Part shown: piece by piece, positions 1 through 9,407 of the stretch
Numbering within the stretch: the stretch's first letter is position 1
Layout: the number at the start of each line of letters is the position of its first letter
Assembly (NCBI RefSeq): GCF_000758625.1
Contig: NZ_CP009283.1
Span: forward strand, 6,776,501 to 6,840,500
Length of the DNA: 64,000 bases
Reading direction: 5' to 3'
From: Paenibacillus sp. FSL R7-0273
Lineage (GTDB): Bacteria; Bacillota; Bacilli; Paenibacillales; Paenibacillaceae
Made by a program: the position numbers and the translations under genes
The notes under the pieces: model-generated
Told to the model about the DNA's origin: nothing
The model's database searches: none
The model's input: only the letters and a program-made list of their open reading frames with translations

Positions 1-1098
1 CATTAGACGTGTTAAATTAACCGTTCTGTCTTCAGGTTGTTGAATCTTAGATAGAATATAATCAGCCCAATATGTTGAACCTTTATCTAGAGGGATATAA
101 TCAACTAACCCCATGTCAGGTTCTGGTTGGCATACATCTGATACAATACAGGGAATACTTGCTGCCTGTGCTTCAATGAGTACAATCCCGAAACCTTCAT
201 ATATAGATGGCAGTAAAAAATAATCTGATGCTGACAATGCTAGTGGAATACTGGTATTACTTTCAAGCATCGTTACATAATTTTTCATATCAAGTTTTTC
301 AATATATTCTCTGATCTCATTTTCAAGCGAGCCAGGGCCTGTCAGCATTAAATGAAGGTCATTTCTTTTGTTCAACATTTTTTTAAAAGTTTCCAGCAAG
401 AATAATTGATTTTTTTGCGGTGTATATCTTCCGACATTAATAAGGTTTATATTTTGAGCTTCAATGTTTAATTGCAAGCACGCTTCATTTCTATTGCAAG
501 GGTTCCTCACAAAATTGTGGATTGCCACCGGATATGGAACGATTTCTGACCGCTTGTCTTCTAAAATGTTTTTACCGAATTGGTACTTAGAAGCTTCTTT
601 AGAACATCCCCAAATGTGGGTTGCGTACTCCCTGCAAATTGTTAATTTTAATTTTCTTGTTAATTTCCTGACTAGACTAAGACGTTGCTTATCGTCAATT
701 CCAGTATTATTACTGTGTGCAATTCTTACCGGAACACCTGCCATCTTAGCTGCTATCATCAAAAAACCTTCAAGCATGGGATGAGCTATGTGCACCGCAC
801 AAAAAGGTCCTTTATCTTTTAAAAGCTTATAAAAGCTATAAATATAATAAATATCCATAGCAAAGTTCCACTTTTTATTACCATTATGCTTTCTGTTTGC
901 AAACAGATTGAATATTCTACCACCATATCTCTCTATTTCTTCATGAAAATGTCCGGTTTCAGGCTTTCTTACTGCAAAATCAATTAAAAGCTGTCTACGC
1001 TCAATACCTCTATATACCTGCATTATTGCTGTTTCTATTCCGCCTTTATCAATTGGCAAGCCATTCACAAACAGAACTCTCTTGGGTATGTTGATCAT
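1..1098 (-). CDS. Glycosyltransferase family 4, C-terminus beyond window
   Basis: Reading leftwards from the ATG at 1098, 366 codons stay open to the window edge, so the C-terminus is missing. The N-terminus (MINIPKRVLFVNGLPIDKGG) is the GT-B opening with a Gly-Gly loop. Further on come the sugar-nucleotide segment NVGRYTPQKNQ and the PSIYEGFGIVLIEAQA motif with the Glu pair typical of GT4 (EpsF/PelF-like) retaining transferases. It should act in the cytoplasm, adding a sugar from a nucleotide donor to a glycan or protein acceptor. An AAGGGGGG ribosome site precedes the start. It lies just downstream of two FkbM methyltransferases and is probably the next gene of the same operon. Substrate cannot be read. 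Confidence 0.85.
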   Translation of the reverse strand, partial: MINIPKRVLFVNGLPIDKGGIETAIMQVYRGIERRQLLIDFAVRKPETGHFHEEIERYGGRIFNLFANRKHNGNKKWNFAMDIYYIYSFYKLLKDKGPFCAVHIAHPMLEGFLMIAAKMAGVPVRIAHSNNTGIDDKQRLSLVRKLTRKLKLTICREYATHIWGCSKEASKYQFGKNILEDKRSEIVPYPVAIHNFVRNPCNRNEACLQLNIEAQNINLINVGRYTPQKNQLFLLETFKKMLNKRNDLHLMLTGPGSLENEIREYIEKLDMKNYVTMLESNTSIPLALSASDYFLLPSIYEGFGIVLIEAQAASIPCIVSDVCQPEPDMGLVDYIPLDKGSTYWADYILSKIQQPEDRTVNLTRLM

Positions 1099-1118
1099 AA
1101 CGCCCCCCTTGCCTATTA

Positions 1119-2213
1119 TCAAACAACCGCATAACATACGGTTTCGTACATACTGATGTTATAGTGTCTAAGATAAATTTTATATTCAGGTACAAGCCGT
1201 TTCAAAAATAAGGGAATTTCTACAATATCTAATGGTTTATGATATACGCATATTGCAAGTTTAGGCTTATATTTTTTAATGATCTCTTGCGCACCTTTTA
1301 AAGCCTCAAGTTCTGCACCTTCGATGTCCATCTTTATAAAAGTTACCGGTTTTCCATCAAGTAGCTCATCAATCGATATTACCGGGATTTCTACAATACC
1401 ATTCTCACTTACACCACTTGAACCATCATTTACCGCATTAAAACGGAGAACATCCTTTTTGCTCCATAGTCCATAGTTCAGTAATTGGATATTATCATGC
1501 TTGGAGCTTATCTCAAAATAATCCTTATACTTACTTTCCTCAGGTTCAAACGAGTAAATCTGCTTAAACATACCGTTTGTCTGTTTTAGAAATTCTAGTA
1601 CTGTATCACCAGTATAAGCACCACCATCTATAAAAATTTCTTCCTCAGAGAGAGAAATGATATTCGGGTCGAAATATTGAGAGGTTTTGCTTCTCAAGGG
1701 AAGAAGATATTCATGATTCCCAGAGATACAACAATTGAGTCTATCATAAAAGATGTCCTGGGAAAGCTCATCAGAAAGCACGTCATAGGTTTTGGCAAAG
1801 TACTCATAATTTTCAATTATTAAATTGTAATAGTCTTTTAATTGGTCATCTCTAAATCCCTCTAGAGCCATTACTAGTCTTTCTTGAAGTTGAAAATCCT
1901 TTATTTGCTGATAAATCTCATCATAATAATCCAATGACGTTATAGTAATATGGCAGTCCCTATAGTTTGTCTTTAGTTCCTCAGGATTGATCACAGGTAT
2001 GCCTTCTACGGTAGTTCCCCATTTTGACGGGTTTCCATCACAAAATACAAAATCCTTAAATAGATCCTTCATGGCATTTAAGTAATAAACTCCCCATGAT
2101 CCGCTTCCATACAAAATTAATGGCCTTTGATTATTTATGGAGTCATTTGCAATTAATTCAGATAATCGGTTTGACCTGCTTTCTATTTTCTTGAGTGAAA
2201 ATTGATTTATCAC
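1119..2213 (-). CDS. FkbM-family methyltransferase with N-terminal Rossmann-like domain
   Basis: 364 residues. The C-terminal half is an FkbM-type SAM-dependent methyltransferase: the SAM-binding start IFIDGGAYTGDT near residue 189, YSFEPEE, then FIKMDIEGAELEALKGA and KLAICVYHKPLDI. These enzymes O-methylate sugars or similar small groups. The N-terminal part (about residues 30-110) has LYGSGSWG and FVFCDGNPSKWG, a nucleotide-binding-like fold often fused to FkbM or sugar-modifying domains; its role here is unknown. The start is GTG at 2213, nine bases after GAGGGTG. It is a clear paralogue of the gene at 2235-3365 immediately upstream, with the same domain order and nearly the same C-terminal ending, so a tandem duplication is likely. 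Function within the island is inferred to be methylation of a glycan. Confidence 0.85.
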   Translation of the reverse strand: MINQFSLKKIESRSNRLSELIANDSINNQRPLILYGSGSWGVYYLNAMKDLFKDFVFCDGNPSKWGTTVEGIPVINPEELKTNYRDCHITITSLDYYDEIYQQIKDFQLQERLVMALEGFRDDQLKDYYNLIIENYEYFAKTYDVLSDELSQDIFYDRLNCCISGNHEYLLPLRSKTSQYFDPNIISLSEEEIFIDGGAYTGDTVLEFLKQTNGMFKQIYSFEPEESKYKDYFEISSKHDNIQLLNYGLWSKKDVLRFNAVNDGSSGVSENGIVEIPVISIDELLDGKPVTFIKMDIEGAELEALKGAQEIIKKYKPKLAICVYHKPLDIVEIPLFLKRLVPEYKIYLRHYNISMYETVCYAVV

Positions 2214-2234
2214 TTACAGTCACACCCTCATAAT

Positions 2235-3365
2235 TTACTCAACCACAGCATAACAAACAGTTTCAGTCAGACCATAATTATAGTGTCTCAAATAAAATTT
2301 ATACTCAGGTACAAGTTCTTTTAAATACATCGGTATCTCCACAATATCCAGTGGTTTATGATATACGCATATGGCAAGTTTCGGTTTGTATTTTCTTATG
2401 GTTTTCTCCGCGCCCTTCAGTGCTTTAAACTCTGCTCCTTCTATATCCATTTTGATAAAAGTTACAGGGTCCCCACCAAGAAACTCATCAATGGAAGTCA
2501 CTGGAATTATAGTATTACCTGTTTCACTTATTCCACTAGCCATGTCATCACGTGAAGAAAAATTAATTTCTTCCTTTTTATCCCAAAGACCGTAAGGTAC
2601 AAGTTTAATTTTATTTGTAGATGAGAAATTCTTTAAAAAAATCCAATGTTTACTTTCCTCCGGTTCAAAAGAGTATACTTTGGTATACTGTTCATTCGTT
2701 TGCTTAATAAATTCCTGAACCGTATCTCCTATATATCCCCCACCGTCGATAAATATCTCTTCATTTGATAAAGAAATTATCTCCGGTTCAAAATATTGAG
2801 GTGATTTGCTTCTCAAAGGAGTAATATACCTGGAGTTAGCACTGATAATATAATTTAATCTATCGCAAAACAACCGCTTAGAATAATCGTCAGATAACAA
2901 GTTATAAATAGTTGAAAACTTCTCGATGTTTTCGCAAATTAATTTATGATAATCTTTATATACTTGCAACACGTCGTAATCATCTGTAATAACAGAATAT
3001 ATTGATTCATCTAGCAAAATTTTTAAGTTATTCTCCTTCAATTGAAGACGGATTTCATCGTAAAATTGTAAAGAGGTAATTATAATGTAGCTACTTCTAT
3101 AATTGTTTTTTAATTCATCAAAGCTAATTACCAATACATCATCAATACTTGTTCCCCATTTGTTTGGGTTGTTATCACAAAAGTATACCTCTACTACCAT
3201 GTCCATTTTTTTTATCAGATCTAAATAATACCTTCCAATGAATCCCGAACCAAATAACACAATTGGTTTTCGATCTGTAGTTAAAACTTCCGAACACTTC
3301 TGTAATAAAATATCAATCTGATTTGACTCCTTGGTCAGCATATCAACCGAAAATTCATTCACCAT
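2235..3365 (-). CDS. FkbM-family methyltransferase, paralogue of the next gene
   Basis: 376 residues with the same architecture as its downstream neighbour: an N-terminal Rossmann-like segment (LFGSGFIGRYYL, VYFCDNNPNKWG) and a C-terminal FkbM methyltransferase (EIFIDGGGYIGDT, VYSFEPEESKH, FIKMDIEGAEFKALKGAEK, KLAICVYHKPLDI). The ATG at 3365 follows AGGAGTG and overlaps the stop of the SDR gene by seven bases (ATGGTGA), which suggests translational coupling. The protein likely transfers a methyl group from SAM to a sugar hydroxyl. The two copies have clearly diverged between the conserved motifs, so they may act on different positions or acceptors. Confidence 0.85.
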   Translation of the reverse strand: MVNEFSVDMLTKESNQIDILLQKCSEVLTTDRKPIVLFGSGFIGRYYLDLIKKMDMVVEVYFCDNNPNKWGTSIDDVLVISFDELKNNYRSSYIIITSLQFYDEIRLQLKENNLKILLDESIYSVITDDYDVLQVYKDYHKLICENIEKFSTIYNLLSDDYSKRLFCDRLNYIISANSRYITPLRSKSPQYFEPEIISLSNEEIFIDGGGYIGDTVQEFIKQTNEQYTKVYSFEPEESKHWIFLKNFSSTNKIKLVPYGLWDKKEEINFSSRDDMASGISETGNTIIPVTSIDEFLGGDPVTFIKMDIEGAEFKALKGAEKTIRKYKPKLAICVYHKPLDIVEIPMYLKELVPEYKFYLRHYNYGLTETVCYAVVE

Positions 3366-4447
3366 TGATATTCACTCCTGTCACATTCCTGTAAATAAAG
3401 CAGGTACCTCTTAATTCCCTCTTCAATATGAATTTGCGGCTCATATTCAAGTATTGTTCTTGCCTTTGTGATGTCCGGACAGCGGCGATTAGGGTTATCC
3501 GTCAAATAATCCTTATCTGAATGAACTTCATACACAATGGTACCATTGTAACCAAACTGCTCATGAGCTATTTTTTTGTAGAGTTCGGCTAATTGCAAAA
3601 TAGTAATCTCCGGTTTATCCGAACCGATATTAAATACATCAAATTTTCCATATAGCGCACACTTAATGTATCCTACTGTGGCATCGGGAATATAATCAAA
3701 CGTACGGGTCGGTTTCCCGTCAGAATAAATCACAATATTCTCGTTATCTATTACAGCCTTTGCAAAATCCGCTACTACCCTTTGATCATTAATTCTCATC
3801 CCGGGTCCATAGTTATTAAACGGACGAACAACAGTGATCGGCATATCATATTGCTTCGCAAAATTATAACAGAGTGTTTCTCCAAAACGCTTTGATTCAT
3901 CGTAGCAGGCTCTCGGTCCACAAGAATTTACATTTCCCCAATAATCTTCCGGAGTTGGGATTTGAGAAGAGTGAGGGTCGCCATAAATTTCACTGCTGGA
4001 ATAAAACAAAAAGCCTTTAATATGTTTAGTTTTAAAGAAATCAAGCAATCGACGAAGACCAGTGACATCGGCATCCATGGTTTCAATGGGATGTAGTCGA
4101 TAATAGATAGGAGAGGCGAGTGATGCCATGTGGAAAACAAGATCTGCATCACTAGCAAAGTCGAAATCACAGGAAATAACATCTAAAGTACGCAAATCAA
4201 AAAGTGGATTTCCTATAAAGCGCTTCATCCAGTTTGGCTGCCCAAACATAAGTTTATCAATGGCATAAACTTTTTTAACACCAAGCTGTTCACCGTGTGC
4301 AGCAAAGAAATGAAGCAAGGAGTATCCCAGCGAGCCTGCAAATCCAGTGATTAAGACCGTTCTACCATATAATTTTTGCTTATACTCCTCTGACATCGAT
4401 TTATAAATAAAACTCATATCTTCTCTAGTTATTTCTGGCATCCACAT
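3359..4447 (-). CDS. NAD-dependent sugar-nucleotide epimerase/dehydratase (SDR, UXS-like)
   Basis: An extended SDR. It has the NAD-binding motif VLITGFAGSLGYSL near residue 26, SSSEIYGDP with the catalytic Ser, and the YxxxK pair in ACYDESKRFGE. The segments ASPIYYRLHPIETM, YWGNVNSCGPRACYDESKR and RPFNNYGPGM resemble UDP-glucuronate decarboxylase (UXS) more than a classic CDP-glucose 4,6-dehydratase. The frame stays open to 4516, but that would overlap the upstream gene. The ATG at 4447 (MWMPEITRED) has GAGAGGGGG placed correctly, so it is preferred. It lies between the cytidylyltransferase and the FkbM pair, so it probably makes a modified sugar nucleotide for this island. The exact product is uncertain. 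Confidence 0.85.
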   Translation of the reverse strand: MWMPEITREDMSFIYKSMSEEYKQKLYGRTVLITGFAGSLGYSLLHFFAAHGEQLGVKKVYAIDKLMFGQPNWMKRFIGNPLFDLRTLDVISCDFDFASDADLVFHMASLASPIYYRLHPIETMDADVTGLRRLLDFFKTKHIKGFLFYSSSEIYGDPHSSQIPTPEDYWGNVNSCGPRACYDESKRFGETLCYNFAKQYDMPITVVRPFNNYGPGMRINDQRVVADFAKAVIDNENIVIYSDGKPTRTFDYIPDATVGYIKCALYGKFDVFNIGSDKPEITILQLAELYKKIAHEQFGYNGTIVYEVHSDKDYLTDNPNRRCPDITKARTILEYEPQIHIEEGIKRYLLYLQECDRSEYQW

Positions 4448-4476
4448 ATCAATGCCCCCTCTCAAACAATGATATC

Positions 4477-5256
4477 CTACTCCCAAAGCTTCCAAGGTGC
4501 TTTGTTGTTTCTCCACAGGTTCTCAAGTACGCCTTTATCTCGCTGCGTATCCATACACTGCCAGAATCCATAATGCTTATATGCATTTAATTTGCCTTCA
4601 TGAGCAATTTTAACCAGCGTATCAGCTTCAAATACTGTAGTGTCGTCCTCAATATAGTCAAACACTTTGGGTTCTACAATCATAAAGCCGCCGTTGATCC
4701 AGCCCCCATCCTCAACTGATTTTTCAACAAAACGGTCAATGCGGCTCGTCGCTTCATCAATAGCGAGAACCCCAAAGCGCCCACCTGGTTGAATAGACGT
4801 CATAGTAATATAGGCTTCGGAATTTATATGGTATTGTTTGAGTTGATTTAAATCTACATCGGCCACTCCGTCACCGTACGTAAGCATAAATCTCTCATCG
4901 CCCACATATTTTCTTATTCTTTTTATTCTACCGCCTGTCATCGTATCCAACCCAGTGTTCACTAGTGTAACACGCCATGGCTCGGTAACATTATTATGTA
5001 CCGTTAACATGTTTTGATTAAGAAAATCAAAGGTGACATCTGAGGTATGAAGATAATAATCAGCAAAAAACTCTTTTATAACATAACCTTTATAACCAAG
5101 ACAGATTACAAAATCATTATATCCAAAGTGACTATAGCTCTTCATTATATGCCATAGAATAGGCTTGTCACCAATTTCAATCATAGGTTTCGGTTTCAAA
5201 TGGCTTTCTTCGCTTATTCTTGTCCCATATCCACCAGCTAAAATTACAACCTTCAT
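4477..5256 (-). CDS. rfbF: Glucose-1-phosphate cytidylyltransferase
   Basis: Makes CDP-glucose from CTP and glucose 1-phosphate, the entry point to CDP-linked deoxysugars. The N-terminus MKVVILAGGYGTRISEESHL is the nucleotidyltransferase signature with the RfbF-type ISEE extension, followed by KPKPMIEIGDKPILWHIM. LTYGDGVADVD holds the metal-binding Asp, and YGFWQCMDTQRDKGVLE is the RfbF C-terminal signature. About 259 residues, the normal length. The frame also allows a GTG three codons earlier at 5265; the ATG at 5256 gives the canonical family N-terminus. It is followed after 29 bases by the SDR gene. No recognisable rfbG or rfbH is present in the window. Confidence 0.93.
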   Translation of the reverse strand: MKVVILAGGYGTRISEESHLKPKPMIEIGDKPILWHIMKSYSHFGYNDFVICLGYKGYVIKEFFADYYLHTSDVTFDFLNQNMLTVHNNVTEPWRVTLVNTGLDTMTGGRIKRIRKYVGDERFMLTYGDGVADVDLNQLKQYHINSEAYITMTSIQPGGRFGVLAIDEATSRIDRFVEKSVEDGGWINGGFMIVEPKVFDYIEDDTTVFEADTLVKIAHEGKLNAYKHYGFWQCMDTQRDKGVLENLWRNNKAPWKLWE

Positions 5257-5280
5257 CTCACTCACGCCTTATATTGGTAT

Positions 5281-7023
5281 TTAAAGAGCATTAAGTTCAG
5301 TTTTTATATGTTGCCGTTGCGTTTCATCTACACATAAATCCAAAGCTGTTTGATAAAGGCTCCTAGCCATATCCTTCAAACCAACATTTAGAAACGCCAA
5401 AGCTATTAACTCCATTGAGTTACATTCATATGGATAGAACACCTTTAAAACAATAGCAGTTTCAAGTGCTGGCAACAATTCACCCATCAAAATCAGTATA
5501 TATAACTTGTAGTATAGAGCATCATGGTCAAGAGGACGAGTTTCAAGAACGTCCAGTAACAATTCTACCGCTTCTTCGTACTTCTCGTCATAGATACTTC
5601 TTTCCATATTCAGTTTAACTTGTGTTAACTCATCAAGTTGTATTTTCGAACCAAGTTTAGTCAGTGATTGTTTCAGCAAGATGAAATTGTTGTCCGCCAA
5701 ATTTTGGTCACAAATAATTAGTGCCTTTTCAGAATCTCCATTCACAATTTCTCGTAATAATTCAGGATGTGAGGCAAGAAACTCGCATGGAATACCATCA
5801 CTTTCTAATTTAGCAAGTGAATCTTTTCCAGTAGATTTAAAGAAAGAGTATAACAATGAGACACCGAAATGATTTTTATTGTTTATATCACATATTGAGG
5901 ATAGGTAAAGTAGAAGGGCAGCTTGTTTGTTATCTCCGGCAGAAGTAATCATTTTTATAGATGAATAAAGCCTATATATAAAGTGATTCATTGCCAGAGG
6001 TATTTCAAATTCTTCAATATCCCCTACTATTTGATCGACAATATCGTTTACTTTTATGAATAGATTGTCCCAAAGATTATTTTGCCCAAGCACTTGATAT
6101 ACGGACTCATCGGATATGATCACCTCGACAGCTTCCAACCTATCTTCTATTGAAGCTGATTTAGCATTCATTGCTATCATCACACAGTCCTCCATCGATG
6201 CTAGGAACACAGAAGCTATAAAATGTAAGTTTGAATCGTTAAGTTTGTTCCAACTCTGTAGTAATTCCTTGCTTTCTTCAAAAATAGTCTTATAATCTAG
6301 ATACCTATTTTTATTCAGCTGTGAATTATAGAACGAATTCTGTCTCATCCTGTAGTAATGAAGTGGTTTATTTATTCCCACGACTGAGTGTGCAAAACTT
6401 AAACAATCAAGGCAAAATAGAGTGTCGAATGCGTTTAATAGAGTAAGCGGTTTTTCTACTGTTCTATAATGGCTTTGTTTCATTGCTAGAGGCAACTTAA
6501 AAAGCTTTCCCCACATTGATCTAAAACTACCGTAAATTTGGGGCAGCAAATCACCCAGAGTGGTTAAATCTTCTGTGTAAAAGTCAGGTGGACAACGCAC
6601 ACTCCTCTTATGGGGGTTTCCCTCTAGAAACAATGTTGTTCCAGCAACTACAATATCTGCATTATACTTTATTGCAGCGGCATAAAGTTCCTTTAGAAAA
6701 TCAGAATGAATGTAGTCATCACTATCCAATGCACACCAGTATTCAGCTTTACTACTGTTAAGATACTCAATATAATCAGGATTCCAAGGTTCATTATATA
6801 AAAAAGTGTTCATTTCATTTCTAAAAAGTCGTATTCTACTATCTCTCTTGGCGTATTCTTCGAGCAACATGCTAGTTCTATCGGTCGATCCATTGTCTAC
6901 AACTATCCACTCAAAATCTATAAAGGATTGATTTAGAACACTTTCCACACATTCCACGATATAATCTTCCACATTAAAAGCCAGTGTCTGTAGAAGTACT
7001 GCTGGCGGCTTTATTAGATTCAC
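5281..7023 (-). CDS. Glycosyltransferase family 2 with long helical/TPR-like C-terminus
   Basis: 580 residues. Residues 8-230 are a GT-A domain: QTLAFNVEDYI, the nucleotide-binding VVDNGSTDRT at about 41-50, and the metal-binding ALDSDDY at about 98-104. The remaining 350 residues are helical, and the last 100 (EEAVELLLDVLETRPLDHDA and following) look like TPR units. GTG at 7023 is the start, seven bases after AAAGGAG. GT2 enzymes fused to TPRs often glycosylate proteins, so a role in flagellin modification is plausible but inferred. It is the first gene after a non-coding gap that holds a GT2 remnant; the cytidylyltransferase gene follows closely. Confidence 0.82.
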   Translation of the reverse strand: MNLIKPPAVLLQTLAFNVEDYIVECVESVLNQSFIDFEWIVVDNGSTDRTSMLLEEYAKRDSRIRLFRNEMNTFLYNEPWNPDYIEYLNSSKAEYWCALDSDDYIHSDFLKELYAAAIKYNADIVVAGTTLFLEGNPHKRSVRCPPDFYTEDLTTLGDLLPQIYGSFRSMWGKLFKLPLAMKQSHYRTVEKPLTLLNAFDTLFCLDCLSFAHSVVGINKPLHYYRMRQNSFYNSQLNKNRYLDYKTIFEESKELLQSWNKLNDSNLHFIASVFLASMEDCVMIAMNAKSASIEDRLEAVEVIISDESVYQVLGQNNLWDNLFIKVNDIVDQIVGDIEEFEIPLAMNHFIYRLYSSIKMITSAGDNKQAALLLYLSSICDINNKNHFGVSLLYSFFKSTGKDSLAKLESDGIPCEFLASHPELLREIVNGDSEKALIICDQNLADNNFILLKQSLTKLGSKIQLDELTQVKLNMERSIYDEKYEEAVELLLDVLETRPLDHDALYYKLYILILMGELLPALETAIVLKVFYPYECNSMELIALAFLNVGLKDMARSLYQTALDLCVDETQRQHIKTELNAL

Positions 7024-7110
7024 CTTACTGCTCCTTTGGGTTGTTTAGACTGGTAAAAAATCACTGATATCCTTTATGAAATGATGTATCTTCATTAGTC
7101 TTCATTCTAT

Positions 7111-7368
7111 TTACATTTTACTGCCGCTTCTTAATTTAGTTGTTTGGAGTAGTAATATACATAATATATCGGATAAACGCAGCCCTTTTGCAATTATTTT
7201 CTTTGGAAAAAATGGGGTAATAATATCGCAAATTATTAACTCAACCTTCGCACCTAGAAAATCAGTCTCAGCATCCAATACAAATATATAATCGCAGGAA
7301 GCATTGTGATTACTAAAATTCCTTGCCTCTGCAAAGCTGCCTGTCCATTGGAAAGAGATATTTTCGCC
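7111..7368 (-). pseudogene. Remnant of a GT2 glycosyltransferase
   Basis: In the otherwise empty stretch between 7024 and 7415, one minus-strand frame is open from 7368 to a stop at 7111. It begins ISFQWTGSFAEARNFSNHNA and continues CDYIFVLDAE. This matches residues about 56-86 of the intact GT2-TPR gene just upstream (FEWTGSFSEARNYS, CDYILIMDAD). The part before is closed by TGA at 7369-7371, no start codon or complete catalytic N-terminus is present, and the last 45 or so codons show no family resemblance. It is a decayed fragment left by deletion or recombination among GT2 copies. The rest of the 7024-7415 gap shows nothing else. Confidence 0.7.
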
Positions 7369-7415
7369 TCACTCTTTACAACAAAGAAAATCCTTCCTCC
7401 AAATTATGTTCACGA

Positions 7416-9311
7416 TTAGTTAACATAAGTATGATCAATCCAAGTAACCACAGGGAATTTTTGTCTAATTTCATTGTTCATAATACTCATACCTTTAATA
7501 TCATTTTGCTTCTGGTAGCATTGGTAACAGCGCTCATAAGTGCTATAGACAGGTTTTAAGTCCATGAGTTTGGTATAGAATAAATGAGCATCTTCGAGAT
7601 AGTTACTTTGAAAACAAAGATCACCAAGTAATGTAATAACCTTTATGTTATTTGGTTGTTCGTCATATAGCTTGATCAAAATATCAATTGCTACCTCTGT
7701 AAAACTATAATCCGCGAGTAAAAGGCATATGTTGTACTTCGTTTCTACGCTTCCCTTCAAAAGGAGCCCTAACACACTTTCAAAGATTTCAAATTCGTGC
7801 AGTATGATAAGATGACGGCAAACTTCAATAAGCAGTTTTTCTAAACTAGTAGTTAATCGAACATTGGAACTATCTTGTCTGTTGACTAAACTCATTAAAA
7901 CGTCACTCTCTCTGTTGCTTAAATTCAAAAGTGGACGCGCTCTACGAAAAAGGGCAGTATCCTTAAGAATAACAGAAAGCAACAGCAGATCTTCTCCCGC
8001 TTCAGCAGGATATTCGGCAATATCAGACCATTGTTCAAGTGCCTGCTCATATTTCTTATCATATTGTAAAGCCACCGCGATAATATGGGGTGGTGGTTCG
8101 ATATTAAATTTCCCCACATATTTACTAAGCAACGGGTGCCTCAAGACGTATAGGGTATCCAGCAACAGCCTTAAGTCGTTAATATTCTGAACATTATATA
8201 TGAACTCTATATTGTGATAGACCTCCTCAACAGGGAGATTTGCTTTCGTTACGATTTCAAAATACTTTTTCAAAGCCGGAGAATACGTTTTCTTCTCTCG
8301 TAGGACCTGAACGGTCTCTTCATAGCTTTGAGTTATTTTTCTTTGCTTGTCATATATTTCAGCCAGCATAAACCGGGCTTTATAACCTCCTGAACCTTCA
8401 GATATCATCGTTCCTTCTGTTTGATTCCCAATGAGGAGACACTTCTTGAATGATAATATCGCTTCTTCCTGATAACCGGCCTCCAAGAGCATTTGTCCAT
8501 GAATATAACGCATTTCAGAATCCGAAGAAAATAACTGAAGCGCATCCTCTATGATTCTTAAACCATCTTCATGCTTATCCAACTTTCCCAGACTCAAAGC
8601 GAGAAAGGACAGCAGATCTGGCAAAAATACTTTATCTTTACACAAAGGGTAAGCTTGTTGAAACAATTTAACAGCTTTCTCTGTTTCACCAAGAGCTACA
8701 TAAGTCCTCCCCATATTAAACAAATTATATCCATTAGGATTCTCATTAACAGCTTTAATCATAATAGAAAGATTTCTTTGCAGTTTATCCTTCTCTTCTA
8801 TCGTCTCTTTGTTGTAGCCCGTATGGTGAAGGAGCAGATCTGCCTCTCCTCCAACGAAAGTATAACGTTTATCCAATACATTAATATGTTCATGCAGATG
8901 ACTCTTGAAATAAAGCTGATCATTATTCTTAAATAATCTTACTGCCTTATGTGTAAAGGTTTCCGCATAGGATATATAATTTTTAATTTTCAATAAGAAA
9001 TAATCCGCATCTGAAACAATTTCCTTATAAAGATCAGATTTCTCGTCCAGATATTCATCCGCATCCATGATAAGAATATAATCACAGGTAGCCTGTTGAA
9101 TACTGTAGTTTCTCGCCTCGGAAAAACTACCAGTCCATTCAAAGTGGTGAATGTTTGAAGTAAACCGAGCTGCAGTCTCTATAGTGGCATCTTCCGATCC
9201 TGTGTCTACAATAATAATTTCGTCCACCTTACCGGCAACACTTTCCAAACAACGTGCCAGTGTATTCTCTTCATTCTTTACAATCATGCATAGTGATACT
9301 GTTTTATTCAT
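7416..9311 (-). CDS. Glycosyltransferase family 2 with TPR repeats
   Basis: 631 residues. The N-terminal GT-A domain has SLCMIVKNEENTLARCLES, IIIVDTGSEDAT and the DAD metal motif at 83-85 (ILIMDADEYL), with the EWTGSFSEARNYS segment typical of SunS/TPR-type GT2 enzymes. From about residue 190 helical TPR-like pairs continue to the end (for example NLFNMGRTYVALGETEKAVK and VITLLGDLCFQSNYLEDAHL). The family includes enzymes that glycosylate proteins or peptides. The ATG at 9311 follows GAGAGG. It belongs to the island downstream of the flagellins, and its closest relative in the window is the gene at 9408-10484. Acceptor not determinable. Confidence 0.85.
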   Translation of the reverse strand: MNKTVSLCMIVKNEENTLARCLESVAGKVDEIIIVDTGSEDATIETAARFTSNIHHFEWTGSFSEARNYSIQQATCDYILIMDADEYLDEKSDLYKEIVSDADYFLLKIKNYISYAETFTHKAVRLFKNNDQLYFKSHLHEHINVLDKRYTFVGGEADLLLHHTGYNKETIEEKDKLQRNLSIMIKAVNENPNGYNLFNMGRTYVALGETEKAVKLFQQAYPLCKDKVFLPDLLSFLALSLGKLDKHEDGLRIIEDALQLFSSDSEMRYIHGQMLLEAGYQEEAILSFKKCLLIGNQTEGTMISEGSGGYKARFMLAEIYDKQRKITQSYEETVQVLREKKTYSPALKKYFEIVTKANLPVEEVYHNIEFIYNVQNINDLRLLLDTLYVLRHPLLSKYVGKFNIEPPPHIIAVALQYDKKYEQALEQWSDIAEYPAEAGEDLLLLSVILKDTALFRRARPLLNLSNRESDVLMSLVNRQDSSNVRLTTSLEKLLIEVCRHLIILHEFEIFESVLGLLLKGSVETKYNICLLLADYSFTEVAIDILIKLYDEQPNNIKVITLLGDLCFQSNYLEDAHLFYTKLMDLKPVYSTYERCYQCYQKQNDIKGMSIMNNEIRQKFPVVTWIDHTYVN

Positions 9312-9407
9312 AGAGGTGTCCTCTCATCATTTTAGAAATTAATAATTATACTCTAATTATCGGCCTTTTTTCATAACAAAATAAGATGCATTATGATTAA
9401 AAATTTA

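Noticed and set aside
4448..4516. Longer N-terminus of the SDR gene (start at 4516)
   Set aside because: It would overlap the cytidylyltransferase by 40 bases, adds 23 residues without SDR resemblance, and lacks a ribosome site; ATG 4447 has GAGAGGGGG.
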